64,000 nucleotides of DNA from an uncultured Clostridia bacterium (GTDB taxonomy: Bacteria; Bacillota; Clostridia; TANB77; CAG-508), in NCBI GenBank assembly GCA_934129745.1, contig CAKOWZ010000005.1, forward strand, positions 20,310 to 84,309, in the 5' to 3' direction. Below are positions 8,212 to 15,959 of this stretch, one piece after another (position 1 is the stretch's first letter; each line of letters starts with the position of its first letter). Under the pieces are notes generated by a model, which did not search any database, was not told the origin of the DNA, and was given only the letters and a program-made list of their open reading frames with translations. A program made the translations under genes and the position numbers.

Positions 8212-8325
8212 CTAATTGCAGCAGCAACCACAATTATTGTTATTGTTGTTTCCGCAACAGCAGAAAAGAAGTAAGAATAAAATAATGAACCATAAAATTT
8301 CACTATTATTACAACAATTTCCCAT
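8212..8325 (-). CDS. Cys-rich single-pass membrane micro-protein (paralogue)
   Basis: 37 residues on the minus strand: MGNCCNNSEILWFIILF, more hydrophobic residues, then CCCGNNNNNNCGCCCN. An AGGAGG site sits 7 bases before the ATG. It has the same design as its neighbour, a Cys-flanked transmembrane helix, but with an Asn run instead of the Gly-rich part. It is divergent from mutL. A spore-related or metal-binding role is only a guess. Confidence 0.72.
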   Translation of the reverse strand: MGNCCNNSEILWFIILFLLLFCCCGNNNNNNCGCCCN

Positions 8326-8522
8326 AATGGTACCTCCTAAAAAAGAACTATATTTTTGAACTTTTGTATGATATATATTATTCAAATTCTAAAAAAGTGT
8401 TAATAAATTTCACAAAAATGCTATACAAATACTGCAAAGTAGTGATATAATTTCAAAAAAGTGGAAAAACAAATAAAAACACGAAATATAAAGATAGACA
8501 AAAGATTGATGGAGGAAGTTAA

Positions 8523-11267
8523 ATGGGAAACATAGTATTATTAGATGATTTAACAATAAATAAAATAGCTGCAGGTGAGGTTATTGAAAGACCAGCATCT
8601 GTTGTAAAAGAGGTTGTTGAGAATTCAATTGATGCAGGAGCTGATAATATATCTGTTGAAATTAGAAATGGTGGAATTTCATACATTAGAATTACAGATA
8701 ATGGAAAAGGAATTGCAGCTGATGATTTGGAAATTGCTTTTGAAAGACATGCAACGAGTAAAATTAGAAAGGCTGAAGACCTAGAAACAGTTAAATCTAT
8801 GGGGTTTAGAGGTGAGGCTTTGGCAAGTATTGCTGCAATTGCTAGAGTTGAACTTGTAACTAAAACTGAAGAAGATACTGTAGGTCATAAAATTGTTGTT
8901 GAAGGTGGAAATATTATTTCAAAAGAAGAAGTTGGGTGTCCTAAAGGTACAAGCATAACAATTGAAAATTTATTTTATAATACTCCAGTTAGATATAAAT
9001 TTTTGAAAAAAGACTTTACAGAGTCTGGATATATTGAAGATACAATTACTAGAATTGCTTTAGTAAATGCTAATATTGCAATTAAACTTATAAACACAGG
9101 AAAGACTGTTATACAAACATCTGGAAATGGTGATATAAAAGATATTGTATATGGTATTTATGGAAAAGACATAGCTGAAAATATTATGAATGTTGAATAT
9201 TATTTTGAAGATATGGTTGTAAAAGGTGTTATTGGAAATCCTAATATTGCACGTTCAAATAGATCTAATCAATTATTTTTTGTAAATAAAAGATATGTAA
9301 AAGATAAAACTTTAACAAGTGCAGCTGAACAGGCTTTTAAAGGTATGTTACCAATTGGTAAATATGGATTTTTAATTTTAAATATTGAAATGGATCCACA
9401 TAAATTAGATGTAAATGTTCATCCTGCAAAATTGGAAGTTCGTTTTCAAGAAGAAAATAAAATTTTTAAATTAGTATATCATGCTATAAAAGAATCTTTA
9501 TTAACAGTTGATAAAGCTAATCAAGGTGAAGGAATTTTTGGAGGAAATATTAGTGATTCAGCTAATTTAAATAATTCAAATTATTTAAGTGGGATAAATA
9601 GTAGTATAAATAATAATACAACTAATGGTATAAGTAATAGCATAAATAATGACTTAAATAAGATTAATTTAAATCAACAAAAAGAGAATAAAACAAAAAC
9701 AGAGTCAAAAATTGATGAATTAATAAAATCTAAAGTTAGTTTAAGACCTGATTTTGAAACAAGATTAGAAGCAAAACTTAATGAAAAATCTGAATCAAAA
9801 ACTAATTCAAAATCTAACTCAAAATCTGAATCAAAAGGAATTGGTGGATTTTTCAAAAATATTCTAAATAGTTCAAAAAATGAATTTTCTTCAAATGATG
9901 ATAATTTAGTTGAACAATTATATAAAGATAAAATTCAACATGAACATGAGAATATTGTGAATAACATAAAAGGTGAAAATTATAATACAGAAAAAAATGT
10001 AAATAATATTCAAGAAAATAAAATTTATAATGAGAATGAAGAAAATAGTGGTTTAAATAATAGTGAAACAAATATTATTGATAATAATAAACAAGTTAGT
10101 AATTTGGAAAAATTGGTAAAAGAATTAGATGCAAATCTAGAAAAAATGAATATTAAACCATCTGTTTCAACTAATTCTATTTTGGAGAATAATACTAATT
10201 TGACTACTGAAAATGATAATAATAAAATCACTGAAAATACAAATATTCAAAATGATGAAAAAAATATTGAATGTAAAGCACAAGAAAATAGTGTAAATGA
10301 TGATAATAAAGAAATTCAAAATGATATACAAAATTATGAAACTAATAATATCAAAAAACAAGATGAATTAAATGATAATCAATCTAATGATAACAAATTA
10401 GAGAATAATCAATCAGATAATAATCAACCAAAATTAGATGATATTCAATCAAAAAACGAAGAACCTATACATAATACAAAAACAACAGTATTTGCCGGAA
10501 AAATTCAAGAAGCAAAAACAAAAGAATCTGATTCAAGTTTTGAAGAAATGTATGCAAAAATGTTTGGAACAGTAATTCCAAATAGAAACAAAGTAGAAGA
10601 AGATAATGAAAATGGATATTCAATAAAACAAGATGATTTAAGAACAGTTGAAAATATGTCATTATTTACAAATAGCTCATTTTATAATAGAATTGTATAC
10701 AAATATATTGGAATAGTATTTGGTTCATATATTGTTATTGAATATGAAAATGAAATGTATATTATTAATCAAAGGGCTGCAAATGAAAGAATTTTATTTG
10801 AAAAAGTAAAGAAAAATTATTATAGTGAAACAGATAAAGATTCTCAATTAATGTTATTACCAGATATAATAAATTTAACAGATAAACAAATGGGAATTGC
10901 TAAAGATAATATGGAAATGTTTAGAAAAGCTGGATTTGATTTAGAAGAATTTGGTGATAAAACAATAAAGTTAAGTGGTGTTCCAAACTTATGTATTGAT
11001 ATGGATACAAAACAATTATTTTTAGATATATTAGAAGAAATTAATACAGTTGCAAGAACAGCTAGAAAAGAAGTTGAAGATAAATTTATTGAAACAATTG
11101 CATGTAAAGCTGCTGATAAATGTAAAATTGTTTTAACACAAAAAGAAGTAGATAATTTAATGCAACAATTATTGAGTTTACCACAACCATTTGTTAGTCC
11201 AAATGGAAATCCAACAGCTGTAAGAATGTCTAAAATTGATATTGAAAAGAAATTTTCTAGAAGATAG
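8523..11267 (+). CDS. mutL: DNA mismatch repair protein MutL with long Asn-rich linker and degenerate endonuclease motifs
   Basis: 914 residues against a usual 600-670. The N-terminal GHKL ATPase is intact (ENSIDAGA, DNGKGI, ERHATSKI, GFRGEALASI). A low-complexity linker rich in Asn/Glu/Lys/Ser spans about residues 338-715. The C-terminal dimerisation domain follows and keeps a clamp-binding-like SQLMLLP. The nuclease motifs expected in Firmicutes are altered. DQHAxxE reads NQRAANE (749-755), and C-P-H-G-R-P reads SPNGNP (892-897). ACKAA (860-864) is kept. MutL couples MutS mismatch recognition to strand removal. No mutS lies upstream, but miaA follows as is usual. Confidence 0.93.
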   Translation: MGNIVLLDDLTINKIAAGEVIERPASVVKEVVENSIDAGADNISVEIRNGGISYIRITDNGKGIAADDLEIAFERHATSKIRKAEDLETVKSMGFRGEALASIAAIARVELVTKTEEDTVGHKIVVEGGNIISKEEVGCPKGTSITIENLFYNTPVRYKFLKKDFTESGYIEDTITRIALVNANIAIKLINTGKTVIQTSGNGDIKDIVYGIYGKDIAENIMNVEYYFEDMVVKGVIGNPNIARSNRSNQLFFVNKRYVKDKTLTSAAEQAFKGMLPIGKYGFLILNIEMDPHKLDVNVHPAKLEVRFQEENKIFKLVYHAIKESLLTVDKANQGEGIFGGNISDSANLNNSNYLSGINSSINNNTTNGISNSINNDLNKINLNQQKENKTKTESKIDELIKSKVSLRPDFETRLEAKLNEKSESKTNSKSNSKSESKGIGGFFKNILNSSKNEFSSNDDNLVEQLYKDKIQHEHENIVNNIKGENYNTEKNVNNIQENKIYNENEENSGLNNSETNIIDNNKQVSNLEKLVKELDANLEKMNIKPSVSTNSILENNTNLTTENDNNKITENTNIQNDEKNIECKAQENSVNDDNKEIQNDIQNYETNNIKKQDELNDNQSNDNKLENNQSDNNQPKLDDIQSKNEEPIHNTKTTVFAGKIQEAKTKESDSSFEEMYAKMFGTVIPNRNKVEEDNENGYSIKQDDLRTVENMSLFTNSSFYNRIVYKYIGIVFGSYIVIEYENEMYIINQRAANERILFEKVKKNYYSETDKDSQLMLLPDIINLTDKQMGIAKDNMEMFRKAGFDLEEFGDKTIKLSGVPNLCIDMDTKQLFLDILEEINTVARTARKEVEDKFIETIACKAADKCKIVLTQKEVDNLMQQLLSLPQPFVSPNGNPTAVRMSKIDIEKKFSRR

Positions 11268-11341
11268 ATTATAAATTCTAAAATATAAAAATGGCATTTT
11301 AGTAATATATCAAAAAAATTCGAAATGGAAAGGTGAAAACA

Positions 11342-12274
11342 ATGACTCAAAAACCTAAAATTATAGTTATATGTGGACCAACAGCATCAGGAAAAACAGC
11401 ACTATCAATTCAACTAGCAAAAAAAATAAATGGTGAAATTGTTTCAGCAGATTCAATGCAGATTTATAAAGATATGGATATAGGAACTGCAAAAGTCACA
11501 ATAGATGAAATGGAAGGGATTAAACATTATCTTATAGATAATGTTTCTCCTACAACAAGATATAGTGTTGCTAATTTTAAAAAAGATGCTTTAATAGCTA
11601 TTAAAGAAATATTAAAAAAAGGCAAAACACCAATAATAGTAGGAGGTACAGGATTATATGTTGATTCACTTGTAAAAGGAATTGATTATGATGATACTGA
11701 AATAGATTTAGAATATAGAAATCATCTTGAAGAAATTGCAAAAACACAAGGTTTACATGAATTGTATGAAAAAGCTGTTCAAATTGATAGTGTTGCAATG
11801 GAAAAAATAAGTGAAAATGATAAAAAAAGAATTTTTAGGGTTTTAGAAATTTATCATTCAACAGGAAAAACGAAAACTATGCAAGAAATTGAATCAAAAA
11901 AAGAGGAAAATCCATATGATTATTATGTTTTTGCAATAAATATGGATAGAGAAAAATTATATGAAAGAATTAATAAAAGAGTTGATATAATGATTGAAAA
12001 AGGATTGGTTGATGAAGTTAAATCATTAATTAGTAAATATGATAAACTTCCTACTGCAATCCAAGGTCTAGGGTATAAAGAAGTTGTTTCTTATTTAAAT
12101 AATGAGATTACATATGATGAAATGATTGAAAAAATTAAACAAGAATCAAGACATTATGCAAAACGTCAATTAACATGGTTTAAAAGAAATAAAGAAACAA
12201 TATGGATTAATGGCTTAGATGATATGCAAAATAATTTGAATATTATTTTGGAGGTAATTAAAGGTGAAAAATAA
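11342..12274 (+). CDS. miaA: tRNA dimethylallyltransferase MiaA
   Basis: About 310 residues. It transfers the dimethylallyl group to N6 of A37 in tRNAs that read UNN codons. Visible are the P-loop GPTASGKTALS, the D-S-M-Q-I-Y motif with DIGTAKVT, and IIVGGTGLYVDSLVKG. The ATG at 11342 is preferred over the GTG at 11333 because GGAAAGGTG then sits at normal spacing. The mutL-miaA order is conserved widely. The next gene overlaps its end by 11 bases. Confidence 0.94.
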   Translation: MTQKPKIIVICGPTASGKTALSIQLAKKINGEIVSADSMQIYKDMDIGTAKVTIDEMEGIKHYLIDNVSPTTRYSVANFKKDALIAIKEILKKGKTPIIVGGTGLYVDSLVKGIDYDDTEIDLEYRNHLEEIAKTQGLHELYEKAVQIDSVAMEKISENDKKRIFRVLEIYHSTGKTKTMQEIESKKEENPYDYYVFAINMDREKLYERINKRVDIMIEKGLVDEVKSLISKYDKLPTAIQGLGYKEVVSYLNNEITYDEMIEKIKQESRHYAKRQLTWFKRNKETIWINGLDDMQNNLNIILEVIKGEK

Positions 12275-13466
12275 AACTAAAATTCTAATAGTAATATCAT
12301 GTGCTTTTTTAGTTTATTGTGTGTTCCTTTTTATAAAATTAATATCTAATCCTATAGATACTTTTATTGTTGAACAAGGGAAAATTTATAAAGAAGAAAC
12401 TCAAGATGGATATATAATAAGAGATGAACAAATAATTGAAAATACAGAATCAGGTGGAAAAATAGTTCAATTAAAAGCAGAAGGAAAAAAGGTTGCAAAA
12501 GGTGAGGCAATTTATAGATATACTTTACAAGATGAAGATGAATTAAATAGAAAAATTAGTGATTTAGATAATCAAATACAAGAGGCTCTAAAAAAGGAAA
12601 ATACAGTTTTCTCGACAGATATAAAATCTTTGGAAAATCAAATTGAGGAAAAACTTGAAAAAGTTTATGAAAATACTAATATTCAAGAAATTGAACAATA
12701 TAAAAAAGAAATAGGTGAAAGTGTCACTAAAAAAGCTAAAATAGCAGGTGATATGACTTCAACAACATATATAAAACAATTGATTCAGCAAAGAAGTGAA
12801 TTAGAAAAAAGTTTAAATTCTAATTCAAAATATGTATATTCAGATAAAAGTGGAATTATATCATATAAAGTTGATGAACTTGAAAACACATTAGTTACAA
12901 GTGATTTTAATTATTTAAATAAAAGCTTTTTAGATTCATTAAATCTTAAAAGTGGACAAATAATTGCAACAAGTGAATCTAAAGCAAAAATTATAAATAA
13001 TTTTAAGTGTTATATTACCTGTGTTTCAAAATCAGAAGAAGCTGAAAAATCAGAGATTGGGAATAATTTAAAAATTCGATTACCAAATTCTGAAGAAATT
13101 CCAACAAAAATTGTGTATAAATCAGAACAAGGAAATGATGGAACATTATTGGTATTTGAAATTGAACAATCAGTAGAATCTTTGATAGATTATAGGAAAA
13201 TAACTTTTGATATTATATGGTGGAGTGATTCTGGAATCAAAATTCCAAATACTGCTATAAAATATGAAGGAGATCTTGCTTATGTAATCAGAAATAAGGC
13301 AGGATATGAAGAAAAAATATTTGTTAAAATTCTTAGACAAAATGATAATTACTCTATTGTTGAAAATTATTCAACATCTGAATTACAAGAGGCTGGATAT
13401 GATATTAGTACATTAGATAGTAAAAAATCAATTGGTCTTTATGATGAAATTATTATCAAAAAATAG
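12264..13466 (+). CDS. HlyD/membrane-fusion-like protein
   Basis: 400 residues with a GTG start 9 bases after GGAGG (12250-12254), overlapping miaA. An N-terminal transmembrane helix (about residues 6-25) leads to a barrel-sandwich (lipoyl-like) segment, IIRDEQIIENTESGGKIVQL followed by EGKKVAKGEAIYRY. A coiled coil lies at about residues 90-190, and the second half of the sandwich begins near YSDKSGIISYKVD. A protein of this kind commonly precedes sepF in Clostridia, where it is annotated as a putative membrane fusion protein. No partner transporter is nearby, and a cell-division link is suggested only by position. Confidence 0.75.
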   Translation: MKNKTKILIVISCAFLVYCVFLFIKLISNPIDTFIVEQGKIYKEETQDGYIIRDEQIIENTESGGKIVQLKAEGKKVAKGEAIYRYTLQDEDELNRKISDLDNQIQEALKKENTVFSTDIKSLENQIEEKLEKVYENTNIQEIEQYKKEIGESVTKKAKIAGDMTSTTYIKQLIQQRSELEKSLNSNSKYVYSDKSGIISYKVDELENTLVTSDFNYLNKSFLDSLNLKSGQIIATSESKAKIINNFKCYITCVSKSEEAEKSEIGNNLKIRLPNSEEIPTKIVYKSEQGNDGTLLVFEIEQSVESLIDYRKITFDIIWWSDSGIKIPNTAIKYEGDLAYVIRNKAGYEEKIFVKILRQNDNYSIVENYSTSELQEAGYDISTLDSKKSIGLYDEIIIKK

Positions 13467-13534
13467 TAATATTACAAAAATATTACAGAAATGTTACAAA
13501 AGTATTATTTTTATATTACAAAGTCAAAAAAGTA

Positions 13535-13563
13535 TTGACATGTGAACTAAAAAGATGGATACT
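13535..13563 (+). promoter_or_regulatory. Putative sepF promoter
   Basis: TTGACA (13535-13540), 17 bases, then GATACT (13558-13563, four of six consensus bases). It lies about 47 bases before the sepF ATG. Confidence 0.55.
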
Positions 13564-13609
13564 TATAACAAGCTAACAAATGAGAAGTTAAATTTTTAGG
13601 AGGTATATT

Positions 13610-14089
13610 ATGTCAGGAGCAATAATGAATAAGGTGTGGGATTTATTTGGAGTAGATCCATCATCAGATACAGAAGATGAAGAATATGAAATGGATGATT
13701 ATGAAAATGAAGGGGAAGAGGTTGAATCTAAGGGGCTCTTTGGATCTAAACGTAACAATAAAATTGTAAGTTTACCTGCAATGCAACAAATTAAAATGGT
13801 TATATCTCAACCAACATCATTTGAACAATCTGAAAGCATATGTGATTTATTAAAAGAAAAAAAATCTGTTATAGTAAATCTTGAATATGTTAATAAAGAT
13901 GTTGCAAGAAGAATAATAGATGTTATTAGTGGAGCTGTTCATGCATTAGATGGACATATTCAAAAAGTATCAAATTCTATATTCTTAATTGCACCATATA
14001 ATTATGATATTACTAATGAAATGGCAAGGGAAGAAATTAAAAGTAAACTTTCTGTTTCATGGTTAAAAAACAATAGTATGAATGATTAA
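13610..14089 (+). CDS. sepF: Cell division protein SepF
   Basis: 159 residues. It has an N-terminal amphipathic membrane anchor (MSGAIMNKVWDLFGV), an acidic linker, and the SepF core. The core begins near residue 62 with ISQPTSFEQSESICDLLKE and contains VARRIIDVISGAVHALDG. SepF tethers FtsZ to the membrane and shapes the division septum. An AGGAGG site lies upstream. divIVA follows, overlapping slightly, as in other Firmicutes. Confidence 0.94.
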   Translation: MSGAIMNKVWDLFGVDPSSDTEDEEYEMDDYENEGEEVESKGLFGSKRNNKIVSLPAMQQIKMVISQPTSFEQSESICDLLKEKKSVIVNLEYVNKDVARRIIDVISGAVHALDGHIQKVSNSIFLIAPYNYDITNEMAREEIKSKLSVSWLKNNSMND

Positions 14090-14114
14090 TCAGAGAAAAA
14101 TGGAGGGAATGTGT

Positions 14115-14567
14115 ATGATTACACCACTAGATATAGAAAACAAAAAATTTTCCAGAAAAATGGTTAATGGTTATGATGTTGAAGAAGTAGATGATTTTCT
14201 AGATCAATTAACAAGTGACTATGAAGCAAAATGTAGAGATATTTCTGAAAAAGACAGAAAAATAGCTCAATTGGAAAAAGATTTAGTACATTATAAAACA
14301 ATAGAAACAACACTTCAAAATACATTGGTTATTGCTCAATCAGCTGCTGATGAAGTAAAAAATACAGCAAAACAACAAGCAGATCAAATTATTAGAGAAG
14401 CTGAAGGTACAGCAAAATCTTCATTAGATAGTATAAACCAATCTATAATTTTGAAACAAAGAGAAAAAGATGAAATGGAAAAACAATTTGACATATATAA
14501 AGCAAAAATGGAATCTCTTTTGATATCACAATTAGAACTAATAAAAGATATGAAAAAAGATAATTAA
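14115..14567 (+). CDS. divIVA: DivIVA domain protein
   Basis: About 150 residues. The ATG at 14115 is chosen because GGAGGG (14102-14107) precedes it at 7 bases. The N-terminal DivIVA motif ITPLDIENKKFSRKMVNGYD continues into VEEVDDFLDQL, the membrane-curvature-sensing and dimerisation part. Coiled coil follows to the end. DivIVA marks poles and division sites and recruits other division or wall-synthesis proteins. A strong terminator follows. Confidence 0.92.
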   Translation: MITPLDIENKKFSRKMVNGYDVEEVDDFLDQLTSDYEAKCRDISEKDRKIAQLEKDLVHYKTIETTLQNTLVIAQSAADEVKNTAKQQADQIIREAEGTAKSSLDSINQSIILKQREKDEMEKQFDIYKAKMESLLISQLELIKDMKKDN

Positions 14568-14575
14568 TATGTACT

Positions 14576-14606
14576 AAAACAGGGGAGTTTTTTCCTCTGT
14601 TTTTTA
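14576..14606 (+). terminator. Terminator of the sepF-divIVA unit
   Basis: AAAACAGGGGA (14576-14586) pairs with TCCTCTGTTTT (14593-14603) with one G-U pair, followed by more T. Confidence 0.85.
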
Positions 14607-14758
14607 CACAAAGAAATTTAAATATTAAAAAAATATTACAAATTTGTAATTTTATTACAAAAATATTAAGAGTATATTACAATTGTGTTAATTATATTGA
14701 CATATCTAAAAAAAAAGAATATAAATATACATGTACAAATATGAAATAAGAGGTTTTT

Positions 14759-15310
14759 ATGAGAGTTATTAGTGGAACTGCGAAAGGAACAAAATTAAAT
14801 TCAATAGAAGATTTATCAACAAGACCAACATTAGATAGAGTTAAAGAATCTTTATTTAATATTATTCAACCACATATTGATGAATCTGTTGTGTTAGATT
14901 TATTTTCTGGTAGTGGTGCGATTGGAATTGAATTTCTGAGTCGAGGATGTAAGACAGCATATTTATGTGATAATTCAATTAAAGCAATAAATATGATTCG
15001 TCAAAATTTAGAAAGAACAAGATTACAAGACAACGCTGTAGTTATTAATAAAGATTATAAAAAATGTTTACAAGATTGTTCAAATCATAATGTTTCATTT
15101 GATATAATATTTATTGATCCACCTTATAAGGATGATATTGCTGTTGATGCAGTCCAAATGATATTGTCTTTAAAATTATTAAAAAAAGATGGCATTATAA
15201 TAATAGAAACCGATGAGAAAGATAGAGAGATTAAAAATTTGGAAAAACTAGAAATACAGATTTATGATATCAGAAAATATGGAAGAGCAAATCTCATATT
15301 TTTAAATTGA
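14759..15310 (+). CDS. rsmD: 16S rRNA (guanine966-N2)-methyltransferase RsmD
   Basis: 183 residues, normal length. It has the RVISGTAKG start, RPTLDRVKESLFNI, the SAM-binding motif VLDLFSGSGAIGIE and the catalytic DPPY in IIFIDPPYKDD. It methylates G966 of 16S rRNA during 30S assembly. A weak AAGAGG site precedes the ATG. coaD, which often follows rsmD in Firmicutes, is not here; the coiled-coil gene at 15324 follows instead. Confidence 0.94.
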   Translation: MRVISGTAKGTKLNSIEDLSTRPTLDRVKESLFNIIQPHIDESVVLDLFSGSGAIGIEFLSRGCKTAYLCDNSIKAINMIRQNLERTRLQDNAVVINKDYKKCLQDCSNHNVSFDIIFIDPPYKDDIAVDAVQMILSLKLLKKDGIIIIETDEKDREIKNLEKLEIQIYDIRKYGRANLIFLN

Positions 15311-15323
15311 AAGGGGCTAAATC

Positions 15324-15761
15324 ATGGAAATATTTACTTTATTAGAAGAATTAGAAGACATATTAGAAAATTGCAAGTCAGTACCTTTTTCTGGCAAAAG
15401 TGTTGTTGATAAAGAGGAAATTTTAGAAATTATTAAGGAAATTAGACTTAAATTACCAGATGAATTAAAACAAGCTAAATGGATTAAAGAAGAAAGACAA
15501 CGTATTTTAGTTGAGGCTCAAAAAGAAGCTGATGATATAGTTAAAGAAGCTGAAAATAGAATCATCTCAATGATAAATGAAAATGAAATAACTAAAAAAG
15601 CATATGAAAAAAAGGCTGAAATTATTGAAACTGCAAATGAAATGTCTAGAGAAATTTCAAAAGGAACTAAAGATTATGCTGATAATATTTTGCAAGGTTT
15701 GGAAGTTTCTTTAGAAGATGCTTTGAAAATTATACAAAATAACAGAAAAGAACTTAAATAA
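15324..15761 (+). CDS. Coiled-coil protein resembling ATPase E/H (stalk) subunits
   Basis: 145 residues. After a short N-terminal part (SGKSVVDKEEILEIIKEIR) comes one long charged helix, AKWIKEERQRILVEAQKEAD through IVKEAENRI. This is the alanine/glutamate-rich pattern that leads databases to call such proteins V-type ATPase subunit-like. A homologue next to rsmD/coaD is common in Clostridia. No other ATPase genes are nearby, so a true ATPase role is unlikely. It may be a DivIVA-like scaffold, which is inference. Confidence 0.7.
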   Translation: MEIFTLLEELEDILENCKSVPFSGKSVVDKEEILEIIKEIRLKLPDELKQAKWIKEERQRILVEAQKEADDIVKEAENRIISMINENEITKKAYEKKAEIIETANEMSREISKGTKDYADNILQGLEVSLEDALKIIQNNRKELK

Positions 15762-15822
15762 ACCGGGAAATAGTGCACGGTTGGATTAGGGACGGTTGGA
15801 AAAGTTGACCGTTCTTATTTTT
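15762..15822 (+). terminator. GC-richer hairpin (terminator, possibly a degenerate REP element)
   Basis: GACGGT (15791-15796) pairs with ACCGTT (15808-15813) across a loop, and a run of T follows. An extra GTGCACGGTTGG lies just upstream. The composition is unlike the AT-rich surroundings. The GGGACGGTT wording recalls REP-like elements of Firmicutes, so it may be both. Confidence 0.5.
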
Positions 15823-15959
15823 TTGAATTATATTTTTAAAATGTGGTCAGATATCATTTTAAAAATTTAAAATAATGCATGACCATATTTTAGAGAGATT
15901 TTTAATGTACATAAAAATAATCTTTCGAGAAAATGAAAAGAAAGGACTGAAGATAAATA

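Noticed and set aside
10844..11350. 168-codon minus-strand ORF within mutL
   Set aside because: It is a shadow of the conserved MutL C-terminal domain and the start of miaA, with no ribosome site and no recognisable family.
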